From DATAQC01 sp038232455 (GTDB lineage Bacteria; Actinomycetota; Acidimicrobiia; Acidimicrobiales; AC-14), in the NCBI GenBank assembly GCA_038232455.1, contig JBBSHU010000043.1:1-23356 (forward strand): a stretch of DNA of 23,356 nucleotides, read 5' to 3'. The notes under the pieces are model-generated. The model saw nothing but the letters and a program-made list of their open reading frames with translations, had not been told where the DNA came from and did no database searches. Shown in pieces: positions 16,287 to 23,356 of the stretch (positions are counted from its first letter, which is position 1; the number at the start of each line of letters is the position of its first letter). Both the position numbers and the translations under genes were made by a program.

Positions 16287-16292
16287 ATTGTC
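16287..16292 (-). promoter_or_regulatory. Possible -10 box GACAAT of gpgS
   Basis: On the minus strand GACAAT keeps the key A2 and T6 and ends 6 nt before ATG 16280, close to the leaderless spacing seen at other starts here. Confidence 0.4.
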
Positions 16293-16305
16293 GCCGACAC
16301 CCGTC

Positions 16306-16351
16306 CCGGTCGGGTTTCCTGGCGCCTCGTGGCGCCCAGAAACCCGACCGG
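16306..16351. repeat. Large near-perfect inverted repeat in the gpgS/thrC divergent region
   Basis: Arms of 21 bases (16306-16326 and 16331-16351) pair with two mismatches around the loop TCGT. The stem includes CCGGTCGGGTTTC and GGCGCC. It sits upstream of both divergent promoters, so it is not at the end of any visible gene. It could be an insulating terminator, an operator, or the remnant of a mobile palindrome. Confidence 0.85.
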
Positions 16352-16384
16352 AACGAATGGGGCTACCGCAGACCGCGCCTCGCG

Positions 16385-16390
16385 TATACT
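16385..16390 (+). promoter_or_regulatory. -10 box TATACT of the riboswitch-thrC transcript
   Basis: TATACT lies 7-8 nt before the predicted 5' end of the riboswitch P1 stem (16398), so transcription would begin right at the aptamer. The -35 region is weak. Confidence 0.65.
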
Positions 16391-16396
16391 GGCGAC

Positions 16397-16503
16397 ATCA
16401 TCCAGAGCGGCTGAGGGACCGGAGCCCGTCGACGCCGCGACAACCAGTTGCCCCCGCAAAACACGGGGCGGCCAGGTGCCAATGCCCGGAGCGATGAGGA
16501 GGG
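16397..16503 (+). promoter_or_regulatory. SAM-I (S-box) riboswitch in the thrC leader
   Basis: The S-box core is readable in order. CCAGAGCGGCTGAGGGACC is the P1/P2 junction and kink-turn strand. GCCGCGACAACC closes P2, with GCGGC pairing GCCGC, and holds the conserved CAACC. A CCCCG/CGGGG hairpin forms P3. GGTGCCAATGCC forms P4. GCGATGAGGA closes P1: TCATC (16398-16402) pairs GATGA (16493-16497). The Shine-Dalgarno AGGAGGG (16497-16503) touches the 3' side of P1 and no U-tract terminator follows, so control is probably translational. SAM-I riboswitches normally shut off methionine and sulfur genes when SAM is high. Confidence 0.88.
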
Positions 16504-16506
16504 ACG

Positions 16507-17751
16507 TTGTTGTTCGTCGAAGGATTGCGATGTCGGGAGTGCGGCCGCGCCTATCCGGCCGAGGCGCTCCACGTGTGCGAGTACTGCTTCGGGCCGTTGG
16601 AGGTGAGCTACGACTACGACGCCATCGCCGCCGCCACCAGCCGGCAGAGCATCGCCGCCGGGCCCACCACCATCTGGCGCTACGCCAACCTGCTGCCCGC
16701 CCACAACGACGGGGCCGTCGACCTGGGGGCGGGGTTCACGCCGCTCGTGCGGGCCGACCGGTTGGCCGCCGAGTTGGGCCTCGGTGAGCTCTGGCTCAAG
16801 AACGACACCGTCAACCCCACCGGTTCGTTCAAGGACCGGGTCGTGGCCGTCGCCCTGGCCCGGGCTCGGGAGCTGGGCTTCAAGGTGGCGGCCTGCGCCT
16901 CCACGGGCAACCTGGCCAACTCGGTGGCCGCCCACGCCGCCCGGGCCGGGATGCGCCACTTCGTGTTCATCCCCGCCGACCTGGAACCGGCCAAGGTGGT
17001 CACCAGCGCGGTCTACGGCGACAGCCTGGTGGCGGTGAACGGCAGCTACGACGACGTCAACCGCCTGTGCGCCGAACTGGCGTCGGAGCACCCCACGTGG
17101 GCGTTCGTCAACGTCAACCTCCGCACCTACTACGCCGAGGGTTCGAAGACGCTGGCGTTCGAGACGGCCGAACAGCTCGGGTGGACCACGCCCGACCACG
17201 TAGTGGTCCCGGTGGCGTCGGGATCGCAGTTGACCAAGATTGCCAAGGGCTTCTCCGAGCTGTACTCGGTCGGGCTCCTCGACGAGGAACCCGAGGTTCG
17301 GGTCTCGGGAGCCCAGGCCGAGGGATGCTCGCCGGTCGCCGCCGCCTTCGCCGCCGGAGACCACTACGTCCGCCCGGTGAAGCCCAAGACCATCGCCAAG
17401 TCCCTGGCCATCGGGAACCCGGCCGACGGAGTCTACGCCCTCGAGGCGGTTCGCTCCAGTGGAGGTGCCATCGAGTCGGTCACCGACGACGAGATCGTGG
17501 CGGGGATCAAGTTGCTGGCCCGCTCCGAGGGGATCTTCGGCGAGACGGCCGCCGGCGTCACCATCGCCACCCTGGCCAAGCTGGCCGCCAGGGGCATTGT
17601 GAGGCCCGACGAGCGAGTCGTGGCCTACGTCACCGGGAACGGCCTGAAGACGATCGACGCCGTGGCGCCTACGGTGGGGCCGACGGCCACCATCGCCCCC
17701 ACCCTGGAGGCGTTCGCAGACGCCGTCGACGTCGAGGCGGGAGGTATCTAG
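16507..17751 (+). CDS. thrC: Threonine synthase-like PLP enzyme under SAM riboswitch control
   Basis: Fold-type II PLP enzyme of the threonine synthase group, 414 residues. The N-terminal zinc-ribbon-like part has C9/C12 and C24/C27. The PLP lysine is K109 in NPTGSFKDR. ASTGNLANS is the substrate loop and PVASGSQLTKIAKGF a phosphate-binding region. ETAAGVTIATLAKL and AYVTGNGLKT complete the active site. By family it converts O-phosphohomoserine to threonine. However, it is preceded by a SAM-I riboswitch and abuts a CysO-like sulfur carrier, so it may instead make homocysteine; this is inference. The start is TTG: 16507 (3 nt from AGGAGGG) or TTG 16510 (6 nt, better spaced). No ATG/GTG fits. 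Confidence 0.88.
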   Translation: MLFVEGLRCRECGRAYPAEALHVCEYCFGPLEVSYDYDAIAAATSRQSIAAGPTTIWRYANLLPAHNDGAVDLGAGFTPLVRADRLAAELGLGELWLKNDTVNPTGSFKDRVVAVALARARELGFKVAACASTGNLANSVAAHAARAGMRHFVFIPADLEPAKVVTSAVYGDSLVAVNGSYDDVNRLCAELASEHPTWAFVNVNLRTYYAEGSKTLAFETAEQLGWTTPDHVVVPVASGSQLTKIAKGFSELYSVGLLDEEPEVRVSGAQAEGCSPVAAAFAAGDHYVRPVKPKTIAKSLAIGNPADGVYALEAVRSSGGAIESVTDDEIVAGIKLLARSEGIFGETAAGVTIATLAKLAARGIVRPDERVVAYVTGNGLKTIDAVAPTVGPTATIAPTLEAFADAVDVEAGGI

Positions 17752-18027
17752 ATGGGTGTCCGGATACGAGTGCCCACCCAGTTGCGGTCGCTGTCCGGAG
17801 GTGCGTCGGAGGTCACCGTCGAAGGGTCCACCGTGGGCGAGGTGCTCGGCGCCCTGGAGACGGCCCATCCGGGGTTCCACGGCCGGCTGTTCGACGACAG
17901 TGGCCAGCTCCGCCGCTTCGTCAACGTGTTCGTGGCCGACGAGGACGTCCGTTTCCTCGACGGCCTGGCCACCACCGTCGACGACGGCAAGACCGTATCG
18001 ATCATCCCCGCTGTCGCAGGAGGGTAG
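17752..18027 (+). CDS. CysO-like MoaD/ThiS-family sulfur carrier protein
   Basis: Ubiquitin-like sulfur carrier of 91 residues ending in PAVAGG; the C-terminal Gly-Gly is the site of thiocarboxylation. The stretch LRRFVNVFVADEDVRFLDGL followed by ATTVDDGKTVSIIPAVAGG closely follows mycobacterial CysO, which donates sulfur to CysM for cysteine synthesis. ATG 17752 follows the thrC stop without any gap, so the two are co-translated and under the same SAM riboswitch. No cysM, moeB-like activating enzyme or mec peptidase gene is in the window; those would have to act from elsewhere. A role in molybdopterin or thiamine synthesis is less likely given the CysO-like sequence and the neighbour. Confidence 0.9.
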   Translation: MGVRIRVPTQLRSLSGGASEVTVEGSTVGEVLGALETAHPGFHGRLFDDSGQLRRFVNVFVADEDVRFLDGLATTVDDGKTVSIIPAVAGG

Positions 18028-18063
18028 AGGCAACCCCCTTGCGCCGGGGCCTCGACTTTGGGG

Positions 18064-18069
18064 TATCGT
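18064..18069 (+). promoter_or_regulatory. -10 box TATCGT of groEL
   Basis: TATCGT lies immediately upstream of the CIRCE element, so the start site (about 18076) falls inside the operator, the usual layout for HrcA repression. Confidence 0.5.
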
Positions 18070-18096
18070 TTAGCAGTCACAGGATGAGAGTGCTAA
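18070..18096 (+). promoter_or_regulatory. CIRCE operator (HrcA-binding site)
   Basis: TTAGCAGTC, 9 nt, GAGTGCTAA. It matches the CIRCE consensus TTAGCACTC-N9-GAGTGCTAA except for one base in the left arm. It lies 45 bases before the groEL start, implying heat-shock control by HrcA. Confidence 0.93.
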
Positions 18097-18141
18097 CGAG
18101 CCGGCGCCCACGAGCCGGGACCGGGACAGAGGAGCAACCGC

Positions 18142-19782
<1,641 letters not shown>

Positions 19783-19801
19783 GCCGTCGGTAATTCGTGT
19801 A

Positions 19802-19832
19802 CCGAGGGCGCCGGCCGAGCCGGCGCCCTCGG
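19802..19832 (+). terminator. Strong hairpin terminator after groEL
   Basis: CCGAGGGCGCCGGC and GCCGGCGCCCTCGG form a perfect 14-bp stem with loop CGA, 19 bases after the groEL stop. There is no U-tract, as is frequent in high-GC actinobacteria. Confidence 0.8.
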
Positions 19833-19852
19833 CGCGTCCCGGCCCTTGCTGG

Positions 19853-19858
19853 TATCCT
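19853..19858 (+). promoter_or_regulatory. -10 box TATCCT of the small lipoprotein gene
   Basis: TATCCT lies about 36 bases before GTG 19894, leaving a leader of roughly 28 nt that contains the strong ribosome site GGGAGGAGAA. It is one of the clearly leadered genes of the window. Confidence 0.4.
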
Positions 19859-19893
19859 CCGCCCGCCATGTCGGTGCAACGGGAGGAGAACAG

Positions 19894-20343
19894 GTGAAGT
19901 CACGGTGGATCCCTGCGGTGGCGGTACTTATCCCCCTCACGGTGGCCGGTTGCAGCGGCGGCGGAGGCGGTGCGCCCGGCGGGGCGAAGGGCGCCTACAT
20001 CAAGCAGTCTGACGTCATATGCACAGATGTCTTCGCCAAGGCGAAGTCCATCGGCAAGGGCAAGGACCAGGAGACAGCCCAGAAGCAGGCCGACCTGTGG
20101 CAGGACGCCAACACCCGCCTGAAGGCCCTGCCCATGCCCGGTGAGAGCGTGGAGCTGGCCCGCCAGTTCGTGACCGACACCGAGAACCTGAGCCTCGCCT
20201 ACACCGCCGCAGCCCGATCGATAGCCGCCGGCAACCAGGCCAAGGCCACCACGTACTTCGGCCAGGCCGACACGATCAAGAAGGAAGCGGCCAAGACGGC
20301 CAAGGAGTACGGCTACGTCGACTGCAGAACCATCAACGACTGA
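19894..20343 (+). CDS. Small putative lipoprotein, unknown function
   Basis: Exported protein of 149 residues. A short signal peptide (KSRWIPAVAVLIPLT) ends in lipobox VAGC with Cys20, followed by a Ser/Gly-rich linker (SGGGGGAPGG). The mature part looks alpha-helical, with heptad-like Ala/Lys/Gln segments (QETAQKQADLWQDANTRLKAL, NQAKATTYFGQADTIKKEAAK) and two Cys (VICTDVF and VDCRTIND) that could form a disulfide. I recognise no named family. GTG 19894 has GGGAGGAG upstream. It is convergent with the glycosyltransferase gene. Confidence 0.8.
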   Translation: MKSRWIPAVAVLIPLTVAGCSGGGGGAPGGAKGAYIKQSDVICTDVFAKAKSIGKGKDQETAQKQADLWQDANTRLKALPMPGESVELARQFVTDTENLSLAYTAAARSIAAGNQAKATTYFGQADTIKKEAAKTAKEYGYVDCRTIND

Positions 20344-20370
20344 CAGCCGCGGAGGCCGGAACCGGGCCCC

Positions 20371-21843
20371 TCAACCGAGCCAATCTTCGGGTAGGAGCTT
20401 TGTGACCGGAAGGTAGATGTCGAACACGCCCACCTTCACCTGTGCGGCCGGGATGCCTAGCGCCGTGAGCACCTGGTCCAATTTCACCTGCTCCTCGGTC
20501 CCGTCGACCATCACATAGGCGGGTGACGGGCTGGCTCGCACCATCCGGTCGTACTCGCGCGAGCGGACGAAGGTGAGCGGGGAGGCGATGATGCGTTCGT
20601 GGCTGTCGAAGGCCAGGCGGTGGGCCACGAGGTAGGGACTGAAGACCCGGTTGGCGCCCCGCGATTCCAGGGCGGCGATGAGTGGTCGCAGCGGCGCTCG
20701 CGGGTTCGCCGGATTGTCGCCGCCGATGTGGGCCAGCGTCGTCACGGAAAGGCCGACGACGACGGCGATGCCGGCGATCTGGCTCGTCCGGGTGACCAAC
20801 AGGTGGGCAAGTAGCAGGGCGATCACCGGCGACAGGAGGAACAGGTAGCGAGGCTCGCCCACGTAGAACGACGCCGGCGAGATGGAGAAGAGAAACGGAT
20901 AGGCGCCGGCGACGACGAGGAGCAGGCCCAACCGGGGAGGCCGCCGCCACAGGAGCACCCCGAAGCCGACCAGCAGGCCCAGGTAGACGGCCCAGCCGAT
21001 GACCGGTCCGGGAACCCAGTCGGGCGTGAACGGGAACCGGAGGCCCAGAGCCATGGGGAGCAGGGGGTCGAAGAAGCGGTGGAGGTGGGTGACGTAGGTG
21101 TTCCGGGGCACGTCGAGGTCGGTCTTGAGCGACGCCAGGCCGTGGGTGAGGGTCCAGACGATCCACGGGGCAGCACCGACGAGGGCCCCGAGGGCGGGGA
21201 TGTACGCCCGACGGAGCAGACGGGGAGCGCTCCAGGCCAACCACGCCAGAGCGGGCACGACTACGAACACCACCTGGGGGGTGGCCCACCATCCCAGGCC
21301 CACGAGGAGCCCGAGCCACGCCAACTCGATGGTGGACGACCGCTCCCGCAACCGGACCACGGCCAACAGCACGGCGGTGCACACGAATAGGCCGGTGCCG
21401 TAGAAGCCGTAGGCCCGGGTCGACCGGAGGACGAAGAAGCCAGGGCCGACGAGGAGGAGCACGGCGGCCACGCACGCCGCCCTCTCCCCGACCGTCCGTC
21501 GCCCGAGCCGCCACAGCAACCAGGCCGATCCAGCACAGGCCAGCATGGGCACGAGCTTGAGAGCCAGCGTGCTCTGGCCCGCGATGGCGAAGAACACGCC
21601 AGTGGCGATGGCCTCCTGGGACCCGCCATAGGTCTGTCCCCAGAAGAACACCGACACCTGGCCGTGCACGACGTGGCGGGCCATGAGCCCGGACACGGCC
21701 TCGTCGATGTCCACCGCACCGAGGCCGCTCGTCAGGATCCACAACCGGAGAAGCACGGCAGCGGCGATGCCCGACGCCACCAGGACGCCGGTGAACCGCC
21801 GGTTCTCGAAAGGAGGGTTCTCCTGGCGCGCAGCTCGGGCCAC
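20371..21843 (-). CDS. GT-C family membrane glycosyltransferase (GT39/ArnT-like)
   Basis: Polytopic protein of 490 residues, probably using a polyprenyl-phosphate sugar to glycosylate a wall, lipid or protein acceptor outside the membrane. After the first helix (FTGVLVASGIAAAVLLRLWIL) the loop GAVDIDEAVSG carries the acidic motif (D45, D47/E48) typical of GT-C enzymes. About ten further hydrophobic segments follow, with SFYVGEPRYLFLLSP before the late helices and a soluble C-terminal region of about 120 residues. The frame is open to 22257, but that part is the mirror of the divergent LCP gene. GTG 21843 gives a normal N-terminus and has TAGCGT 8 nt upstream. Substrate is unknown; the LCP neighbour suggests cell-envelope glycans. 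Confidence 0.82.
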   Translation of the reverse strand: MARAARQENPPFENRRFTGVLVASGIAAAVLLRLWILTSGLGAVDIDEAVSGLMARHVVHGQVSVFFWGQTYGGSQEAIATGVFFAIAGQSTLALKLVPMLACAGSAWLLWRLGRRTVGERAACVAAVLLLVGPGFFVLRSTRAYGFYGTGLFVCTAVLLAVVRLRERSSTIELAWLGLLVGLGWWATPQVVFVVVPALAWLAWSAPRLLRRAYIPALGALVGAAPWIVWTLTHGLASLKTDLDVPRNTYVTHLHRFFDPLLPMALGLRFPFTPDWVPGPVIGWAVYLGLLVGFGVLLWRRPPRLGLLLVVAGAYPFLFSISPASFYVGEPRYLFLLSPVIALLLAHLLVTRTSQIAGIAVVVGLSVTTLAHIGGDNPANPRAPLRPLIAALESRGANRVFSPYLVAHRLAFDSHERIIASPLTFVRSREYDRMVRASPSPAYVMVDGTEEQVKLDQVLTALGIPAAQVKVGVFDIYLPVTKLLPEDWLG

Positions 21844-21851
21844 GGCCGCCG

Positions 21852-21857
21852 ACGCTA
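21852..21857 (-). promoter_or_regulatory. Possible -10 box TAGCGT of the glycosyltransferase gene
   Basis: On the minus strand TAGCGT ends 8 nt before GTG 21843, near the leaderless spacing found at other genes. It helps choose this start out of several possible ones. Confidence 0.35.
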
Positions 21858-21915
21858 TCGATGTCAGGGGTCTCCCGGGTGCGGGGGGCGCAGGGGAATG
21901 CTGGGATCCCGCTGC

Positions 21916-21921
21916 TAGCCT
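21916..21921 (+). promoter_or_regulatory. -10 box TAGCCT of the LCP gene
   Basis: TAGCCT ends 8 nt before GTG 21930. No Shine-Dalgarno precedes this start, so a leaderless or almost leaderless mRNA is likely. Confidence 0.45.
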
Positions 21922-21929
21922 GGAATTGA

Positions 21930-23356
21930 GTGACAGGCCCCCCGCAGCTCGAGCGCCCGGCGGCCGGAGAAGAGGCTGACGGTCGTCGCTCCGGGCGTCG
22001 AGGCCGCAAGCCGAAGCCCCCCCGGAAGACAATCGGCCAGGCATCCGCCGGGGCGGCCACGGCGGGCGGGCGCCTTCCCCCGGCGGAGATGCCCAGGCCG
22101 GCGAACGGGGCCCGGGCCGGAGCAGGCCGCCGGGGCCGGAGCGCAAAGAACGCCGTGACCAGGACGGCCGGCACTCGACCTCGACCTGAGGGGTCGGGCC
22201 GGGTTGCCCCGCCGCGACCTCCCGGTGCGCCGCCGCGACCCGTTCGGAGGGTGCCACGCGAGGTCGTGCTCCGTCAGCGTCGGCGTCGGCGGCGCACGAT
22301 CATCGGCGTCACCATCTTCTTGATCATCACCACGCTGATCATCAGCAGTGGCGTGGCCTATGTGCGGTGGCGACTCGGGCAGATCAACCGGCTGAAGGTA
22401 CCCGGCCTCACCGACGACGCCGCCGGCCAGGTCATGAACGTGCTCCTCGTGGGCTCCGACAGCCGGGCCCGACTCACCGGCGATGCCGCCGCCCAGGCGG
22501 GAAAAGCGCAGTTCGGCGACAGCGAACGCAGCGACACGATCATGGTGCTGCACATCGATCCGGCCAAGAAGAAGGCGGCCATCCTGTCGATCCCGCGCGA
22601 TTTGTACCTGCCCATCGCCGGTACCGGGAGGTCCGACAAGGTCAACAGTGCGTTTGCCCTCGGAGGGGCCGAGCGCCTGATCGCCACCGTCCAACAGGGC
22701 CTCGGCATCCAGATCAACCACTTCGCCGAGGTCGACTTCGTAGGCTTCAAGGACATCGTCGACGCCGTGGGAGGCGTGACCATCTTCGTCCCGAACCCGG
22801 CGCGTGACGCTTTCACCGGACTCCAGATCGGCAGCGCGGGGTGCCACAAGCTCGACGGCATCGCCGCCCTGGCCTGGGTTCGCAGCCGCCACTACGAGTA
22901 CCTGTCCCGGGGGAAGTGGGTGGAGGACCCCCGCGCCGACATCGGTCGCATCGAGCGCCAGCAGGACTTCATCCGGCGCATGATGAAGAAGGCAGTTTCG
23001 TCGGGGATCTCCAACCCCCTCACCTTGAACCGCCTCATCGGAATCGGTGTGAACAACCTCACCGTCGACGCCAGCATGTCCACGGGCGACATCACCAGCC
23101 TGGCCCGGCGCTTCAACTCTCTCGACCCCGACTCCGTCCAGACTCTCACCCTCCCTGGTGAGGGCGCCTACGTGGGCGACATGGCCGTGATCATGCTCGA
23201 CAAGGCAGCAGCCCGGGCCCCCCTCGACATCATCAACGGCAAGACACCCGAACCTCCCCCGGCCGCTCCTGCCGCCGGTCCCCCGACCACCGTGGCGAAC
23301 GTCGACGCGTCGATCGAGGTGCTCAACGGAACGGGCACCAAGGGAGCGGCCGGCAA
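21930..23356 (+). CDS. LytR-CpsA-Psr (LCP) family wall-polymer ligase (3' partial)
   Basis: LCP enzymes attach teichoic acids, arabinogalactan or other glycans to peptidoglycan. The frame stays open from GTG 21930 to the window end (475 codons seen). Residues 1-122 are a cytoplasmic Arg/Pro/Ala-rich tail, residues about 123-145 a membrane helix (IIGVTIFLIITTLIISSGVAY), and the LCP domain starts near residue 169. Conserved parts are MNVLLVGSDSR, GDSERSDTIMVLHID, AAILSIPRDLYLPI, DKVNSAFALGG, VDAVGGVTIFV, LDGIAALAWVRSRH and DIGRIERQQDFIRRM, covering the Asp and Arg residues that bind the polyprenyl pyrophosphate. After a Pro-rich linker, IEVLNGTGTKGAAG starts a LytR_C domain. The start is supported by TAGCCT 8 nt upstream; GTG 22251 next to GGAGG is the alternative. 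Confidence 0.9.
   Translation, partial: MTGPPQLERPAAGEEADGRRSGRRGRKPKPPRKTIGQASAGAATAGGRLPPAEMPRPANGARAGAGRRGRSAKNAVTRTAGTRPRPEGSGRVAPPRPPGAPPRPVRRVPREVVLRQRRRRRRTIIGVTIFLIITTLIISSGVAYVRWRLGQINRLKVPGLTDDAAGQVMNVLLVGSDSRARLTGDAAAQAGKAQFGDSERSDTIMVLHIDPAKKKAAILSIPRDLYLPIAGTGRSDKVNSAFALGGAERLIATVQQGLGIQINHFAEVDFVGFKDIVDAVGGVTIFVPNPARDAFTGLQIGSAGCHKLDGIAALAWVRSRHYEYLSRGKWVEDPRADIGRIERQQDFIRRMMKKAVSSGISNPLTLNRLIGIGVNNLTVDASMSTGDITSLARRFNSLDPDSVQTLTLPGEGAYVGDMAVIMLDKAAARAPLDIINGKTPEPPPAAPAAGPPTTVANVDASIEVLNGTGTKGAAG

Noticed and set aside
16397..16503. SAM-IV riboswitch (the variant known from Actinomycetales)
   Set aside because: The order and wording of the core (GAGGGA, CAACC, GGTGCCAAT, GATGAG closing P1) fit SAM-I; the SAM-IV specific downstream hairpin arrangement is not visible.
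15309..16787. 492-codon plus-strand frame across gpgS and the riboswitch
   Set aside because: It runs over GpgS in antisense, then through the riboswitch and the start of thrC in another frame. Its composition is Arg/Gly/Asp low complexity.
21844..22257. N-terminal extension of the glycosyltransferase up to ATG 22257
   Set aside because: This part lies antisense to the LCP gene tail, is Pro/Arg/Ser-rich and lacks a membrane helix; GTG 21843 gives a normal GT-C N-terminus.

Overview
The window is a dense, high-GC, continuously coding stretch of a chromosome from an actinobacterium. CarD, a DisA c-di-AMP synthase, GpgS, a DUF3263 protein, an LppM-like lipoprotein and a stand-alone groEL behind a CIRCE operator all point to Actinomycetota. 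A Spo0H/SigH-type sigma factor next to rlmB fits a deep lineage such as Acidimicrobiia better than Mycobacteriales or Streptomycetales; that placement is an inference. No phage, insertion sequence, CRISPR array or rRNA is seen, and no gene-free stretch exceeds 300 bases.

Layout. (1) 1-5013: the 3' part of clpC, an LppM-like lipoprotein, a DrrA/DrrB-type ABC exporter and one unknown protein. (2) 5092-9856: radA, disA, carD, rlmB and sigH. Together with clpC this is a thinned version of the clpC-radA-disA-...-rlmB-sigH order known from Bacillus. (3) 9888-11934: tRNA-Thr, a DUF3263 protein, an exact 92-bp tandem duplication built of ATGA-coupled mini-ORFs, a membrane-anchored LytR_C protein and a convergent lipoprotein. 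(4) 11995-16280: a compatible-solute and sugar block of otsB, otsA, glycerate kinase and gpgS on alternating strands. (5) 16385-18027: a SAM-I (S-box) riboswitch controlling a threonine-synthase-like PLP enzyme directly joined to a CysO-like sulfur carrier ending in Gly-Gly. (6) 18064-19832: CIRCE, groEL and its terminator. (7) 19894-23356: a small lipoprotein, a GT-C glycosyltransferase and a divergent LytR-CpsA-Psr (LCP) wall-polymer ligase that runs off the window.

The strongest candidate for an undescribed system is region 5. A SAM-sensing riboswitch on a threonine synthase gene is paradoxical unless the enzyme makes methionine precursors. The partner protein closely resembles CysO, which feeds sulfur as a thiocarboxylate to the related PLP enzyme CysM. 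I therefore propose a carrier-protein-dependent homocysteine synthase. Other notable points are the self-coupling 92-bp repeat, an otsA gene with no conventional start codon behind a back-to-back divergent promoter, and a recurring A..(3 nt)..T box about 7 nt before start codons that implies many leaderless mRNAs.
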